A stretch of 64,000 nucleotides of DNA from Rhizobium sp. ASV20. GTDB lineage: Bacteria > Pseudomonadota > Alphaproteobacteria > Rhizobiales > Rhizobiaceae. The stretch spans positions 17,734 through 81,733 of the forward strand of contig NZ_JAELTU010000010.1 of NCBI RefSeq assembly GCF_016429015.1. The letters run 5' to 3'. The notes beneath the pieces are model-generated. The model was not told the DNA's origin, did not search any database, and saw only the letters and a list, made by a program, of their open reading frames with translations. This document shows, piece after piece, positions 32,456 to 41,903 of the stretch. The stretch's first letter is position 1. Each line of letters opens with the position of its first letter. The position numbers were made by a program, and so were the translations under genes.

Positions 32456-33460
32456 TTATTGGAAAAGCTGCATGCCCCAATAGGAAAGTGCAGAAATCGC
32501 GGCCGCCGCAGGCAGTGTAATGATCCAGGCGATGACGATATTGCCGGCGATGCCCCAGCGGACCGCCGACACGCGCCTTGCCGCACCAACGCCAATGATG
32601 GCGCCGGTAATCGTATGCGTGGTGGATACCGGTATGCCAAGCCAGGTCGCGGCAAAGAGGGTCAGTGCGCCGCCGGTCTCCGCGCAGAAGCCCTGCATCG
32701 GATTGAGACGAGTGATCTTCGAGCCCATTGTGTGAACGATCCGCCATCCGCCAAACAGCGTGCCGAGTGCCATGGCTGTCTGGCAGGAAAGCACGACCCA
32801 TAGAGGCACATGGAAGGAACCGCCGCCATATCCTTGGGAATAAAGGAGAATGGCGATAATGCCCATGGTCTTTTGCGCATCATTGCCGCCGTGTCCCAGA
32901 GAATAGAGCGACGCCGAGAAGAATTGCAAAATGCGGAATGTGCGGTCGACCGCAAAGGGTGTCTGCCGCACGAACAGCCAAGTAACGGCCAGAACCAGAA
33001 AGAGCGCCAGGACAAACCCGATCAGCGGTGACATCACGATCGCACCAGCCGTCTTGAAAACACCGAGCCAGACAATCGAGCTTACGCCAACCTTGGCAAG
33101 GCCCGCGCCGATCAGCCCGCCGACCAGTGCATGCGACGAGCTGGAGGGTATGCCGAATATCCAGGTGACGATATTCCAGACGATTGCTCCCAGCAACGCG
33201 GCAAAGATGACCGAAGCATCGACGATACTGGGATCGATGATGCCGGTTCCGAGCGTCTCGGCCACATGCAACCCGAAGAACATGAAGGCAATGAAGTTGA
33301 AAAATGCCGCCCACAGCACGGCATATTGCGGCCGCAGGACGCGGGTCGAGACGATGGTGGCGATGGAATTTGCCGCATCGTGAAGGCCGTTCAGAAAGTC
33401 GAAGAACAAGGCGGTGGCGATAATGCCAACCAGCAAGGGAAAGGCGAGGGTGGCCTCCAT
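32456..33460 (-). CDS. pit: Low-affinity inorganic phosphate transporter Pit
   Basis: 334 residues, about ten membrane helices, with both PiT signature repeats: the N-terminal GLHDAANSIATIVSTRVL and the C-terminal GHGGNDAQKTMG, plus SSSHALVGGLIGAG and PVSTTHTITGAIIGVG. It imports phosphate (as metal-phosphate) using the proton gradient. Its ATG shares one base with the stop of the DUF47 gene (TGATG), so the two are translationally coupled. The pairing equals the orfA-pit operon known from Sinorhizobium meliloti, where it is repressed by PhoB under phosphate limitation. Confidence 0.95.
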   Translation of the reverse strand: MEATLAFPLLVGIIATALFFDFLNGLHDAANSIATIVSTRVLRPQYAVLWAAFFNFIAFMFFGLHVAETLGTGIIDPSIVDASVIFAALLGAIVWNIVTWIFGIPSSSSHALVGGLIGAGLAKVGVSSIVWLGVFKTAGAIVMSPLIGFVLALFLVLAVTWLFVRQTPFAVDRTFRILQFFSASLYSLGHGGNDAQKTMGIIAILLYSQGYGGGSFHVPLWVVLSCQTAMALGTLFGGWRIVHTMGSKITRLNPMQGFCAETGGALTLFAATWLGIPVSTTHTITGAIIGVGAARRVSAVRWGIAGNIVIAWIITLPAAAAISALSYWGMQLFQ

Positions 33461-34101
33461 CAGACGCTCTCGAGCACGATGCCGTTGATCTCGTTGGCGA
33501 CATCCTCGAAGCGGTCGACAACCTTCTCAAGCTCGCCGTATATCTCGCTGCCGATAATAAAGGCCATGGCATTGGAGGCGCCGTAATTGCGGAACAGATC
33601 CTTCAAGCCCTGATCGTGGAGTTCGTCGGCGCGGCCCTCGACCTTGACGATCTCTTCCGTGAGGTTGGCAAGTTTCGAGGCATTCGGTCCCATGCGATCG
33701 AGAAGAGGGACGGCCTCGGCGACCAGATGGGCAGCCTTGACGATCACTTCTCCCATCTGCTGCATGCCGGGGTCGAAGCTCTTCTGCTCGAAAAGCCGGA
33801 TGGTTTTCACGGTCTTGTGCATCATGTCGATGGCGTCATCCATGGACATGATGAGGTCCTTAATGTCGCCACGGTCGAATGGCGTGATGAAGCTTCGGCG
33901 CACGGCAAGCAGCACGTCTCGCGTGATGCCGTCTGCCTGATTTTCCAGCTCGACGATCCGTCGACCTTTCGCGTCGATGTCGTTGCCGGCCAAAAGCTCG
34001 TTCAGGGCTTCAGCGGCGCCAACGATCGTGCGCGAGTGCTGCGCGAACAGATCGAAAAAGCGATCCTCGCGCGGCATGAGTTTGCGAAACCAGCCTAACA
34101 T
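33460..34101 (-). CDS. DUF47 PhoU-like phosphate-transport accessory protein
   Basis: 213 residues, almost all helix, of the DUF47/PhoU-like family (FFDLFAQHSRTIVGAAEALNELL; ELENQADGITRDVLLAVRRSFITPFDRGDIKDLIMSMDDAIDMM, with acidic residues suited to binding metal clusters). It is the usual partner of PiT transporters and likely tunes Pit activity. GGAG precedes the ATG at 34101, which gives the family N terminus MLGWFRKLMP; the start at 34116 is less likely. First gene of the two-gene unit. Confidence 0.9.
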   Translation of the reverse strand: MLGWFRKLMPREDRFFDLFAQHSRTIVGAAEALNELLAGNDIDAKGRRIVELENQADGITRDVLLAVRRSFITPFDRGDIKDLIMSMDDAIDMMHKTVKTIRLFEQKSFDPGMQQMGEVIVKAAHLVAEAVPLLDRMGPNASKLANLTEEIVKVEGRADELHDQGLKDLFRNYGASNAMAFIIGSEIYGELEKVVDRFEDVANEINGIVLESV

Positions 34102-34148
34102 ACAAGCTCCATGCATTCATTGTCATGAAACCGTCATAATTGACGGAG

Positions 34149-34167
34149 CGCGGCTTGGAAAGCCGCG
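34149..34167. terminator. Small hairpin between the sulfonate operon and DUF47-pit
   Basis: CGCGGCTT (34149-34156) pairs with AAGCCGCG (34160-34167) around GGA. It could end the minus-strand tau/ssuD operon that stops at 34212, but no T tract follows, so termination is uncertain. Confidence 0.35.
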
Positions 34168-34211
34168 TGCTTGCGATGTTCTGTGGGTATAGCGAAGGTC
34201 TTTTCAGTCTA

Positions 34212-35276
34212 TTAATCGCGCAGAAGGGGCAATAGCTGATCCCCCTGTCGCCTGATTTCCGTGAGATAGGGCGTATCCGAGAGGACGAAATGCGTGATGC
34301 CCAGTTCGCGGTATTTGCGCAGGGAGCGGGCAACCTCCTCTGCGGATCCGACGAGCCACGTCGTCCCGGCTCCGCCGCCGCCGAACTTGCCTGGTGCGGT
34401 ATAGAGATTGTCGTCGAGCACATCGCCGCGCGCATTGAGATCGAACAGGCGTCGCTGACCTACGGCTATCGACTGGCGATGGTCGTGCCAGCCTGCTCCA
34501 TTGTCCTCGGCCATTCTTGCGATTTTTGCTTCGGCATCTGCCCATGCCTGTGTGCTGGTTTCACGGACGAGCGTGGTGATGCGCAAGCCGAATTCCAAGG
34601 GAGCGAGATCGCGATCGTGCGCCTTGCTCAGTGACTTCAAGCGCTCGATTCGCTCGCGGACGCCATCAAGCGGCTCGCCCCAGAAGAGCTGGACGTCTGC
34701 TTCGGTGGCTGCCACGCTCTCGGCCGCCTCCGAAGCGCCGCCGAAATAGAGCTTGGGATGGCGGCGTTCGCCGCGACCTTGAATTCTCGGGGATGCCGTC
34801 GATTCAGCAACGCGGAAATGTTCGCCCGCATAGGTAACGTTCTCTTCGGTCCAAAGCTTGCGAACCAGCCGCATGAATTCCCGGGTGCGGGCATAGCGAT
34901 GCGCCTGATCGCCCTCGCTGTCACCGTAGGCGGATGGGTTGTCCTTGCCCGAGACGATATTGATGCGCACCCGGCCGCCGCTCAGATTGTCAAGGGTGGC
35001 AGCGGCGGATGCGAATTGCGCGGGCTGCCAATAGCCTGGGCGAATGGCGATCAATGGCTCGAAAGTTGTGGTTCTAGCCACAAGCGCGGCGGCGACGGTG
35101 AATGTGTCCGGTCGTCCCCATCCCGTGCCGATCAGGGCGCCTTTCCACCCATGTTCTTCCAGCGCCCTGGCATGGCTTGTCAGTATTTCAAGACTATTGT
35201 GATTTTCGGCGACCAAATCGCCTCGGTGGCCGGGTTTCGTGTCGTTGGGAATGTACCAGAGAAATTCGCTGCTCAT
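34212..35276 (-). CDS. ssuD: SsuD-type alkanesulfonate monooxygenase (LLM)
   Basis: 354 residues of the LLM family nearest to FMNH2-dependent alkanesulfonate monooxygenases: EFLWYIPNDTKPG, ALIGTGWGRPDTFTVAAALVARTTTFEPLIAIRPGYWQPAQFASAAATLDNLSGGRVRINIVSG, and LYFGGASEAAESVAATEADVQLFWGEP. It would release sulfite from sulfonates as a sulfur source. It follows tauC by 67 nt and is the last gene of the operon. The ATG at 35276 begins MSSEFLWYIP and has AGG at reasonable spacing; ATGs at 35282 and further upstream are possible. The required FMN reductase (SsuE) is not in the window. Confidence 0.87.
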   Translation of the reverse strand: MSSEFLWYIPNDTKPGHRGDLVAENHNSLEILTSHARALEEHGWKGALIGTGWGRPDTFTVAAALVARTTTFEPLIAIRPGYWQPAQFASAAATLDNLSGGRVRINIVSGKDNPSAYGDSEGDQAHRYARTREFMRLVRKLWTEENVTYAGEHFRVAESTASPRIQGRGERRHPKLYFGGASEAAESVAATEADVQLFWGEPLDGVRERIERLKSLSKAHDRDLAPLEFGLRITTLVRETSTQAWADAEAKIARMAEDNGAGWHDHRQSIAVGQRRLFDLNARGDVLDDNLYTAPGKFGGGGAGTTWLVGSAEEVARSLRKYRELGITHFVLSDTPYLTEIRRQGDQLLPLLRD

Positions 35277-35343
35277 GACCATGCCTGCATGCATTGGATA
35301 AGAAAATACGGGCGCGACGGGGGGGGGCGCCCTATCATCGCGT

Positions 35344-36194
35344 TCAGATTTTCCCCTTCCATGGAACGAGAACTGCCTCGAGAGCGCGGATCGCCGCTGT
35401 AAAGGCAAAGGCGCAGATGGCGATTATGCCGATCCCGACGAAGACGACGTCCGTTGCAAGGAATTGCGATGCCGACATGATCATGAAACCGATGCCCCGC
35501 GTCGAGGCGATAAGTTCGGCGGCTACCAGCGTTCCCCAGCCGATCCCGAACGCAATCCTCACGCCGGTCAGTATCTCCGGCAAAGCCGAGGGCAGCACGA
35601 TCGAAACGAAGAGCTGCAAACGGCTCGCGCCGAGCGACCGCGCCGCATTGACGCGCTCAAGAGGAAGCGAGCGGACGCCCGCCTGAGCGGACAGGCAGAT
35701 CGGCGCGAACATCGCGAGCACGAGGAGGGTGATTTTCGAGGTTTCACCAATGCCGAGCCAGATGATCATCAACGGCAGGTAGGCAAGGGGAGGCAGCGGC
35801 CAATAGAATTCGATGGGCGTATCGAGAATTCCCTTTGCCCAGCGACTGAGGCCCATCAACAGGCCGACGGGAATACCGACCGCGATCGCGATCGCTGCGG
35901 CGACGACAATGCGGAACAGACTGGCGAATATGTGTTCCGAGAGCGAGGCGCCGGCATAGCCGTCGCGATAGACGACACTGATTTGCGTCAGGACTTCATC
36001 GGGTCTTGGTAGAAAGAGGTGGGAAACCAGGCCAAGTTTCGAGACCAGCCACCACAGGCCAATGAAGACGACCCCGGTCGCGAGGCTGATGGCGATCGTC
36101 GGCTTGGAACCGACACCGAAACCCGGCATGCGAACAAGCTTCGCCTTCGCTTCCGGCGAACGGACGATAACGGGACGTGTTCCAGAAATGTCGG

Positions 36195-36198
<4 letters not shown>
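35344..36198 (-). CDS. tauC: Sulfonate/taurine ABC transporter permease
   Basis: 284 residues, six predicted membrane segments, with the EAA-type cytoplasmic loop ([47 protein letters not shown]). Belongs to the TauC/SsuC permease group. It forms the channel that works with the ATPase directly upstream; the genes overlap by 4 nt (ATGA), so translation is coupled. The following gene is the SsuD-like monooxygenase, which makes a sulfonate substrate more likely than nitrate or thiamine precursors, the other substrates of this permease family. Confidence 0.88.
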
Positions 36199-36983
<785 letters not shown>

Positions 36984-37001
36984 GTCTTTTCTCGAACGTT
37001 A

Positions 37002-37030
37002 GACGCCGGCGCAGTAAGCACGCCAGCGTC
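37002..37030 (-). promoter_or_regulatory. Intercistronic hairpin between tauA and tauB
   Basis: GACGCCGGCG (37002-37011) pairs with CGCCAGCGTC (37021-37030) with one mismatch and a 9-nt loop. Hairpins at this place in ABC operons often protect the 5' transcript so that the binding protein is made in excess over ATPase and permease. Confidence 0.45.
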
Positions 37031-37037
37031 AGGAGGA

Positions 37038-38051
37038 TCAGTTGCTCGCACTTACAAGTGCATCGGCAGTGACGAAGGCGCCGTAGTTCGGCAGAACGTC
37101 CGAAACCTTGCCCTGGCTGTTCAGGAAGGTGGCGGTGTCCTTGAGGATTTTCGCCGCTCCGGACTTGTCGCCGCCACCAAGCCAATCGGCCGATGCCTGC
37201 ACATCGGGGGTCAGCAGCGTAAGGTTCTTGAGCGCCGCCGCCTGCTGATCCGCCGTGCCGCCAAGCAGCTTGGCAAGCGCTTTTGCGTTGTCGCTATCCG
37301 GTCCCCAGGCCGCCTTGTCCGCGGCGAAAGAGGCATAGTACTTGCTGATAACAGAGGCGTAGGCCTTCAAAAATTGCGGATTGTCGGCAGCGAATTTCGA
37401 CGTTGCCACCCAGGCGGAAAAGGTTGGTGCGCCCTTGTCGGCGACATCCTTGGAGGTGACGAGCACCTTGCCGCCTTTCTTCAATTCGCTCAGCGCCGGA
37501 TCCCAGACGAAACCGCCATCGATATCGCCGCGATTGTAGCTGGCGACGATTTCGGGCTGCGGGATGGCGAAGACCTGCACGTCCTTCTCCGTGAGGCCTA
37601 GTGACTTGATGAGCGCGAGCAGCTGATAGTGGTCGGTCGAAACGGGCGCTGCGGCGAGCTTCTTGCCCTTCAGATCGGCAAGCGTGTTGATGCCGGAACC
37701 ATTGCGCACCACCAGCGCCTCATCGATGCCGGAGATTGATGAGAGGTAGAAGGCCTTGACGTCAAGACCTCGCGATGCGGCCGCTGCAAACGGGCTCGAA
37801 CCGACATAGCCGATCTGGACATCGCCCGATGCGATGGCGGCAAAGATCTCCGCGCCCGAGTTGAACTTGCGGAAGTCGATCTTATAGCCGGTCTCTTTGG
37901 CGAAATCGCCGTTGGCGATGGCGACGGAGGACGGCAGGGCATCGGTCTGATAGCCGACGACGACCTCTTTATCGGCCGCCTTTGCGGCGACCGCCATCGA
38001 GATGCTCGCGAGACCGAAGGCGGCCGCGGCGACGAGCTGCTGGAATTTCAT
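37038..38051 (-). CDS. tauA: Sulfonate/taurine periplasmic binding protein
   Basis: 337 residues with a Sec signal peptide (FQQLVAAAAFGLASISMAVAAKAAD). The mature part has the TauA pattern: VVVGYQTDALPSSVAIANGDFAKETGYKIDFRKFNSGAEIFAAIASGDVQIGYVGSSPFAAAAS and later YNRGDIDGGFVWDPALSELKKGG. It captures taurine or another sulfonate in the periplasm and hands it to TauC. First gene of the leftward operon tauA-tauB-tauC-ssuD. A nested palindrome and a motif shared with the operon at 39521 lie about 100 nt upstream, pointing to sulfur-starvation control. Confidence 0.9.
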   Translation of the reverse strand: MKFQQLVAAAAFGLASISMAVAAKAADKEVVVGYQTDALPSSVAIANGDFAKETGYKIDFRKFNSGAEIFAAIASGDVQIGYVGSSPFAAAASRGLDVKAFYLSSISGIDEALVVRNGSGINTLADLKGKKLAAAPVSTDHYQLLALIKSLGLTEKDVQVFAIPQPEIVASYNRGDIDGGFVWDPALSELKKGGKVLVTSKDVADKGAPTFSAWVATSKFAADNPQFLKAYASVISKYYASFAADKAAWGPDSDNAKALAKLLGGTADQQAAALKNLTLLTPDVQASADWLGGGDKSGAAKILKDTATFLNSQGKVSDVLPNYGAFVTADALVSASN

Positions 38052-38143
38052 ATCTGTCCCCTTTGCCGGATATCAATTTCCGGCGGTTGCCTGACTTCAA
38101 TGGACGAAGCCTAACGAAAAGAACGGGGTGGCTGATAGAAATA

Positions 38144-38181
38144 ACAAACTATTTTTATAGACTATAAAGGGAATGGTTTGT
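38144..38181. promoter_or_regulatory. Nested inverted repeat upstream of tauA
   Basis: A perfect palindrome TTTATAG-A-CTATAAA (38154-38168) is nested inside a longer inverted repeat, ACAAACTATT (38144-38153) with AATGGTTTGT (38172-38181, one mismatch). Within it, TTTTTATAGACTATA (38152-38166) matches 14 of 15 bases of a motif at 39461-39475 before the second sulfur operon. Candidate binding site for a CysB/Cbl-like or other sulfur-responsive regulator. The remainder of the 325-bp interval 38052-38376 shows no gene. Confidence 0.5.
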
Positions 38182-38376
38182 CTAAATTGATGTCCGCAGC
38201 GGAGTCAGCGCATTTTGAATGCATGGAATGTCGGATGGAACGAAAGCAAGACGCTTGCTCGAATGCGGTGCCGGACGTCTTTCGAGCGCTCTGCTTCGGT
38301 AGGCCACAGGCCTCCCGACTGTCACCCGTCAACTCTGCATGAATAGCTCAGAAAAATCGCAATGGCGTGGCGGACG

Positions 38377-39174
38377 TCAAAGCTGGCACTTGGGATCGAT
38401 CATGTCCTCTGCAGATCCGCGGGATTTGTTCTCTCCCATTATTCTTGCCAGAACATAGAAACCGCGCTGACCGTCCGGAGATGTCGCGCTGAAAACGCCA
38501 ACGACGACGTTCTCCATGTCTGAGCGGGCTCCTTCCAAACCGTCTGCGACGAGCTTTAACGGGTTCAGATTAGTGAGGTCGTCAGCCTTGTGGAAGAGAG
38601 CCCACCAACCGGCTCTGGTCTTCAGGCTCGTAAAGCTGTCGCTTCCTATTTCGGTGGCATGTGTCTTCAAGAGCGCGCGAAAGCGGGGCGTCTCGCACCC
38701 CATGTGGATATGGAGCCGATCCTGCGTGCGCCAATTGGCGGCGTTTATCGCCAGCGCAAAACGCTGCGTCGCAGACTTGTCCGTACGCAGGCCGATACCG
38801 GCCGATTGCTCCCGCCACGCGTCGTCAAAATAGTTCGGCGCCTCTGCTGTCAGAAGGCGAGGGTCTTCTATCCCGGATACGTCGGCCAGCGGCGCAAGGA
38901 TCGTTCTTTCCTTGTCTGTCGGCTCCCGCAATACAGCGTAGGACGACAACGGGTCCTGCGCCTGGACGACTTTGAGGCAGGGATATGGCGACCCCGTCAG
39001 CGAGGAGTTGATCTCGCAGGTTCTGACGACCAGCCCTAAAGCGGAACGGCTGACGAAGGAGCTCATGACGATGACCGCGACAGCGAGAAAGCCAATGAGA
39101 ACCACAGGACGATATTTCATGCGCGACTTCGTATCTCTGCTGACAAGCCAATCATTTGCGGCGATCTGTTCCAT
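38377..39174 (-). CDS. cdh: CDP-diacylglycerol pyrophosphatase (Cdh family)
   Basis: 265 residues. One N-terminal membrane anchor (YRPVVLIGFLAVAVIVMSSFVSR), then a Cdh-type HIT-like domain with CLKVV and the catalytic-type motif HIHMGC (the conserved HxH of the family). Cdh hydrolyses CDP-diacylglycerol to phosphatidate and CMP at the membrane. A GTG at 39186 is possible but the ATG at 39174 has AAGGTGG eight bases upstream. It lies between two sulfur operons without obvious functional connection. Confidence 0.8.
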   Translation of the reverse strand: MEQIAANDWLVSRDTKSRMKYRPVVLIGFLAVAVIVMSSFVSRSALGLVVRTCEINSSLTGSPYPCLKVVQAQDPLSSYAVLREPTDKERTILAPLADVSGIEDPRLLTAEAPNYFDDAWREQSAGIGLRTDKSATQRFALAINAANWRTQDRLHIHMGCETPRFRALLKTHATEIGSDSFTSLKTRAGWWALFHKADDLTNLNPLKLVADGLEGARSDMENVVVGVFSATSPDGQRGFYVLARIMGENKSRGSAEDMIDPKCQL

Positions 39175-39460
39175 ATCATAGCCCACCTTAGTTCCTTTGC
39201 GATAGACGCAGAAGAGCCGTGGATCTCGATATCAGGCGGAGATCTCCATTGCGGTTCGCGGAATCTTGATAGTTCCCGAAGCCCTGTTCGGGAAATCGGC
39301 TAGCTAACGCTTGTGGCATTTTTAAAGCGCAAGTCGTCGGCGCGCCTGCAATCGCTCCTCATGTCGCAGCCGCTTCGCCATCATATGATGAAATGCTTAT
39401 TTTTTTCGCATTGGATGGCAGAAAGAGAAAGCCGTTTCTTAAATTCCTTAAAATCTATGC

Positions 39461-39475
39461 TTTTTATAGATTATA
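39461..39475. promoter_or_regulatory. Motif shared with the tauA promoter
   Basis: TTTTTATAGATTATA, 46 nt before the start of the LLM gene at 39521, differs in one base from TTTTTATAGACTATA at 38152-38166 upstream of tauA. It lies in the 346-bp interval 39175-39520, which otherwise shows no gene. Position suits a promoter or an activator site of the rightward operon. Confidence 0.45.
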
Positions 39476-39520
39476 GCTTTGGTGGTCGGCATCGAGGCAA
39501 TTATGGATGAATGAAACGGC

Positions 39521-40513
39521 ATGTCCTATCTTCTCAGCCTTCTCGACAAGAGCCCTATTGAGCAGGGGCTTAGCGCCGCCGATGCTCTGAGCGCGACCAC
39601 CCGATTGGCCGTCAGAGCCGAAGAGCTCGGCTATCATCGCTTCTGGGTCGCCGAACATCACAATATGGCGAACCTGGCAAGCTCGGCACCGGAGGTGCTG
39701 ATTGCCTATCTCGTCGCCAGAACCTCGAAGATCCGTATCGGTTCGGGCGGCGTCATGCTGCAGCACTACAGCGCCTACAAGGTCGCCGAAGCGTTCAATC
39801 TTCTGGCCTCGCTCGCGCCTGGACGTATCGATCTTGGTGTTGGCAAGGCGCCAGGCGGCTTTCCGCTGTCGACGCGGGCACTTCAAGTCGCCATCGATCC
39901 GGAAAAGAAGCCGAGTTTTGCCGAGCAGCTATCCGATCTGAACGGCTATCTCGCCGCCGAACCCCGGTCCGAAGGTGCCTTGGCGACCCCGTTTCCTCCT
40001 CGCGCGGCGGAGCGCTTCCTCCTTGGCGCAAGTGTCGAGAGTGCGGAGCTTGCCGCGGACAAGGGCTGGACGCTGGTTTTTGCCGGTCATCTGAACGGCG
40101 ATCCTGAAAACCTGCGCAAGACCTTCGAGGCTTACGGGCGGGCGACTGGCGGCAAGGTTCCGATCCTGGCGCTCGCAGCCTTTGCGGCCGAAAGCGAGGC
40201 TCATGCCCGTGAACGTGTCGGCCAGCTTCGTATCGTCAAGCTTTTCCTGCCCAACGGTCAGAGCGTCAATGTCGGAAGCCAGGAACAGGCGGCGGAATTT
40301 GCCCGCCAGGCGGGTGTCACCGACTACCGCACAGAAGAGAAGGTGCCGAGCGTCCTGCATGGCACGGCTGCCCAAATTCGCGCCGAACTCGACGCGCTGC
40401 ATAGAAGCTACGGCGTTGAGGAGTTCGTACTCGACACACCGGCGCTGGCGGCCGCCGAGCGGCTCGCCTCGATCGAACTACTCGCCAAAGAACGCCTTTC
40501 CCTCGTTGCCTGA
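39521..40513 (+). CDS. MsnO8/YtmO-type LLM oxidoreductase
   Basis: 330 residues of the LLM family subgroup often named MsnO8 (YLLSLLDKSPIEQGLSAADALSATTRLAVRAEELGYHRFWVAEHHNMANLASSAPEVLIAYLVARTSKIRIGSGGVMLQHYSAYKVAEAF). The closest remembered setting is B. subtilis ytmO (cmoO), in a cluster for using S-modified cysteines. It should use FMNH2 and O2; the substrate is inferred to be an organosulfur compound. First gene of an eight-gene rightward operon; the next gene starts 24 nt later. Ribosome site before the ATG is weak. Substrate certainty is low, family certainty high. Confidence 0.83.
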   Translation: MSYLLSLLDKSPIEQGLSAADALSATTRLAVRAEELGYHRFWVAEHHNMANLASSAPEVLIAYLVARTSKIRIGSGGVMLQHYSAYKVAEAFNLLASLAPGRIDLGVGKAPGGFPLSTRALQVAIDPEKKPSFAEQLSDLNGYLAAEPRSEGALATPFPPRAAERFLLGASVESAELAADKGWTLVFAGHLNGDPENLRKTFEAYGRATGGKVPILALAAFAAESEAHARERVGQLRIVKLFLPNGQSVNVGSQEQAAEFARQAGVTDYRTEEKVPSVLHGTAAQIRAELDALHRSYGVEEFVLDTPALAAAERLASIELLAKERLSLVA

Positions 40514-40537
40514 ACGGCTGTCCCAGGAGGATCAATC

Positions 40538-41887
40538 ATGGCTCAGAAACACGTCACTTTCGGTATCATGCTGCAAGGGCCAGGCGGCCATATGAACGCC
40601 TGGAAGCACCCGAGTGTCCCGGCCGATGCCAGCACAAATCTCAACTTTTTCGTCAAGACGGCCCGCAAGGCCGAGGAGGCCGGCGTCGCCTTCGCCTTTG
40701 TTGCAGACGGTCTCTATATCAATGAACAGTCGATCCCGCATTTCCTCAATCGGTTCGAGCCACTGACGATCCTTTCGGCGCTTGCCGCCTACACGACGAA
40801 GCTCGGTCTGGTTGGTACGGTCTCGACGTCCTACAGCGATCCCTTCACCATCGCCCGCCAGTTCGCCTCGCTCGATCTCATCAGCGGTGGCCGTGCGGGC
40901 TGGAATGCCGTGACGTCGCCACTTGAAGGATCCGGCCGCAACTATAGCCGCGAGCATCCCGAGCATGAGTTGCGCTACGAGATCGCCGATGAATATCTCG
41001 ATGCGACCAAGGGCCTGTGGGATTCCTGGGATGACGATGCCTTCGTGCGCGACCGTGAAGCGGGTGTCTATGCCGACAAGACCAAACTGCACCGTCTGAA
41101 CCACAAGGGTCGCTTCTTCCGCATCGAGGGACCTCTTAATATCGGCCGTTCCAAGCAGGGGCAGCCGGTGGTGTTCCAGGCCGGTGCCTCCGATTCCGGC
41201 ATCCGGCTCGCCGGCAAGCACGCCGATGCGGTCTTCACCAATGGAGGGCCGCTCGATGAGGCCAAGGTTTTCTATAAGCAGGTGAAGCAGAGCGCGATCG
41301 CGCATGGACGCAGTGCTGCGGACGTCGGCATCTTCCCGGGCATTGGTCCCATTGTCGGCGCGACACAGGAGGAAGCGGACGCCAAGCATCGCAAAATCCG
41401 CGATCTCGTAACGATTGATGAGGCACTCGCTTATCTCGGCCGCTTCTTCGATCATCATGATTTCAGCGTCTATCCGCTGGACGAGCAGTTTCCCGATCTC
41501 GGCGACATTGGTCGCAACAACTTCCGCGCCACCACCGATCGCATCAAAAAGACGGCCCAGGAAAAGGGGCTCACGCTGCGGGAGGTCGCGCTTGACGCGG
41601 CAACGCCGCGTACCTCTTTCATCGGAACGGCCGAACATATCGCAGACGAGATCATTCGCTGGGTTGATCAGGAGGGGGCCGACGGCTTCATTCTCGGCTT
41701 CCCTGTCATCGGCGAGGGCTTCGACGACTTCGCCAAACATGTTCTGCCGATCCTGACAAGTCGTGGCTATTTCGATCCCGTGCTGAAGGGCGACACGCTG
41801 CGCGATCACCTTGGCCTGCCGTTCCGGGAAAGCCGCCATGCCGCGGATGCCGATCATGCCGAACCCGCAAGGGCCGTTGGCGCCTGA
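40538..41887 (+). CDS. CmoJ/NtaA-type FMN-dependent monooxygenase
   Basis: 449 residues of the NtaA/SnaA/DmoA branch of LLM enzymes: FGIMLQGPGGHMNAWKHP, SYSDPFTIARQFASLDLISGGRAGWNAVTSPLEGSGRNY, PVVFQAGASDSGIRLAGKHADAVFTNGG and a C-terminal DGFILGFPVIGEGFDDF. B. subtilis YtnJ (CmoJ), of about the same length, belongs here and is implicated in oxidative cleavage of N-acetylated S-alkyl- or S-succino-cysteine. AGGAGG precedes the ATG. It needs reduced flavin from a reductase not encoded in the window. Followed after 16 nt by the M20D amidohydrolase gene. Confidence 0.87.
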   Translation: MAQKHVTFGIMLQGPGGHMNAWKHPSVPADASTNLNFFVKTARKAEEAGVAFAFVADGLYINEQSIPHFLNRFEPLTILSALAAYTTKLGLVGTVSTSYSDPFTIARQFASLDLISGGRAGWNAVTSPLEGSGRNYSREHPEHELRYEIADEYLDATKGLWDSWDDDAFVRDREAGVYADKTKLHRLNHKGRFFRIEGPLNIGRSKQGQPVVFQAGASDSGIRLAGKHADAVFTNGGPLDEAKVFYKQVKQSAIAHGRSAADVGIFPGIGPIVGATQEEADAKHRKIRDLVTIDEALAYLGRFFDHHDFSVYPLDEQFPDLGDIGRNNFRATTDRIKKTAQEKGLTLREVALDAATPRTSFIGTAEHIADEIIRWVDQEGADGFILGFPVIGEGFDDFAKHVLPILTSRGYFDPVLKGDTLRDHLGLPFRESRHAADADHAEPARAVGA

Positions 41888-41903
41888 GCCGGGATGGATC
41901 ACC

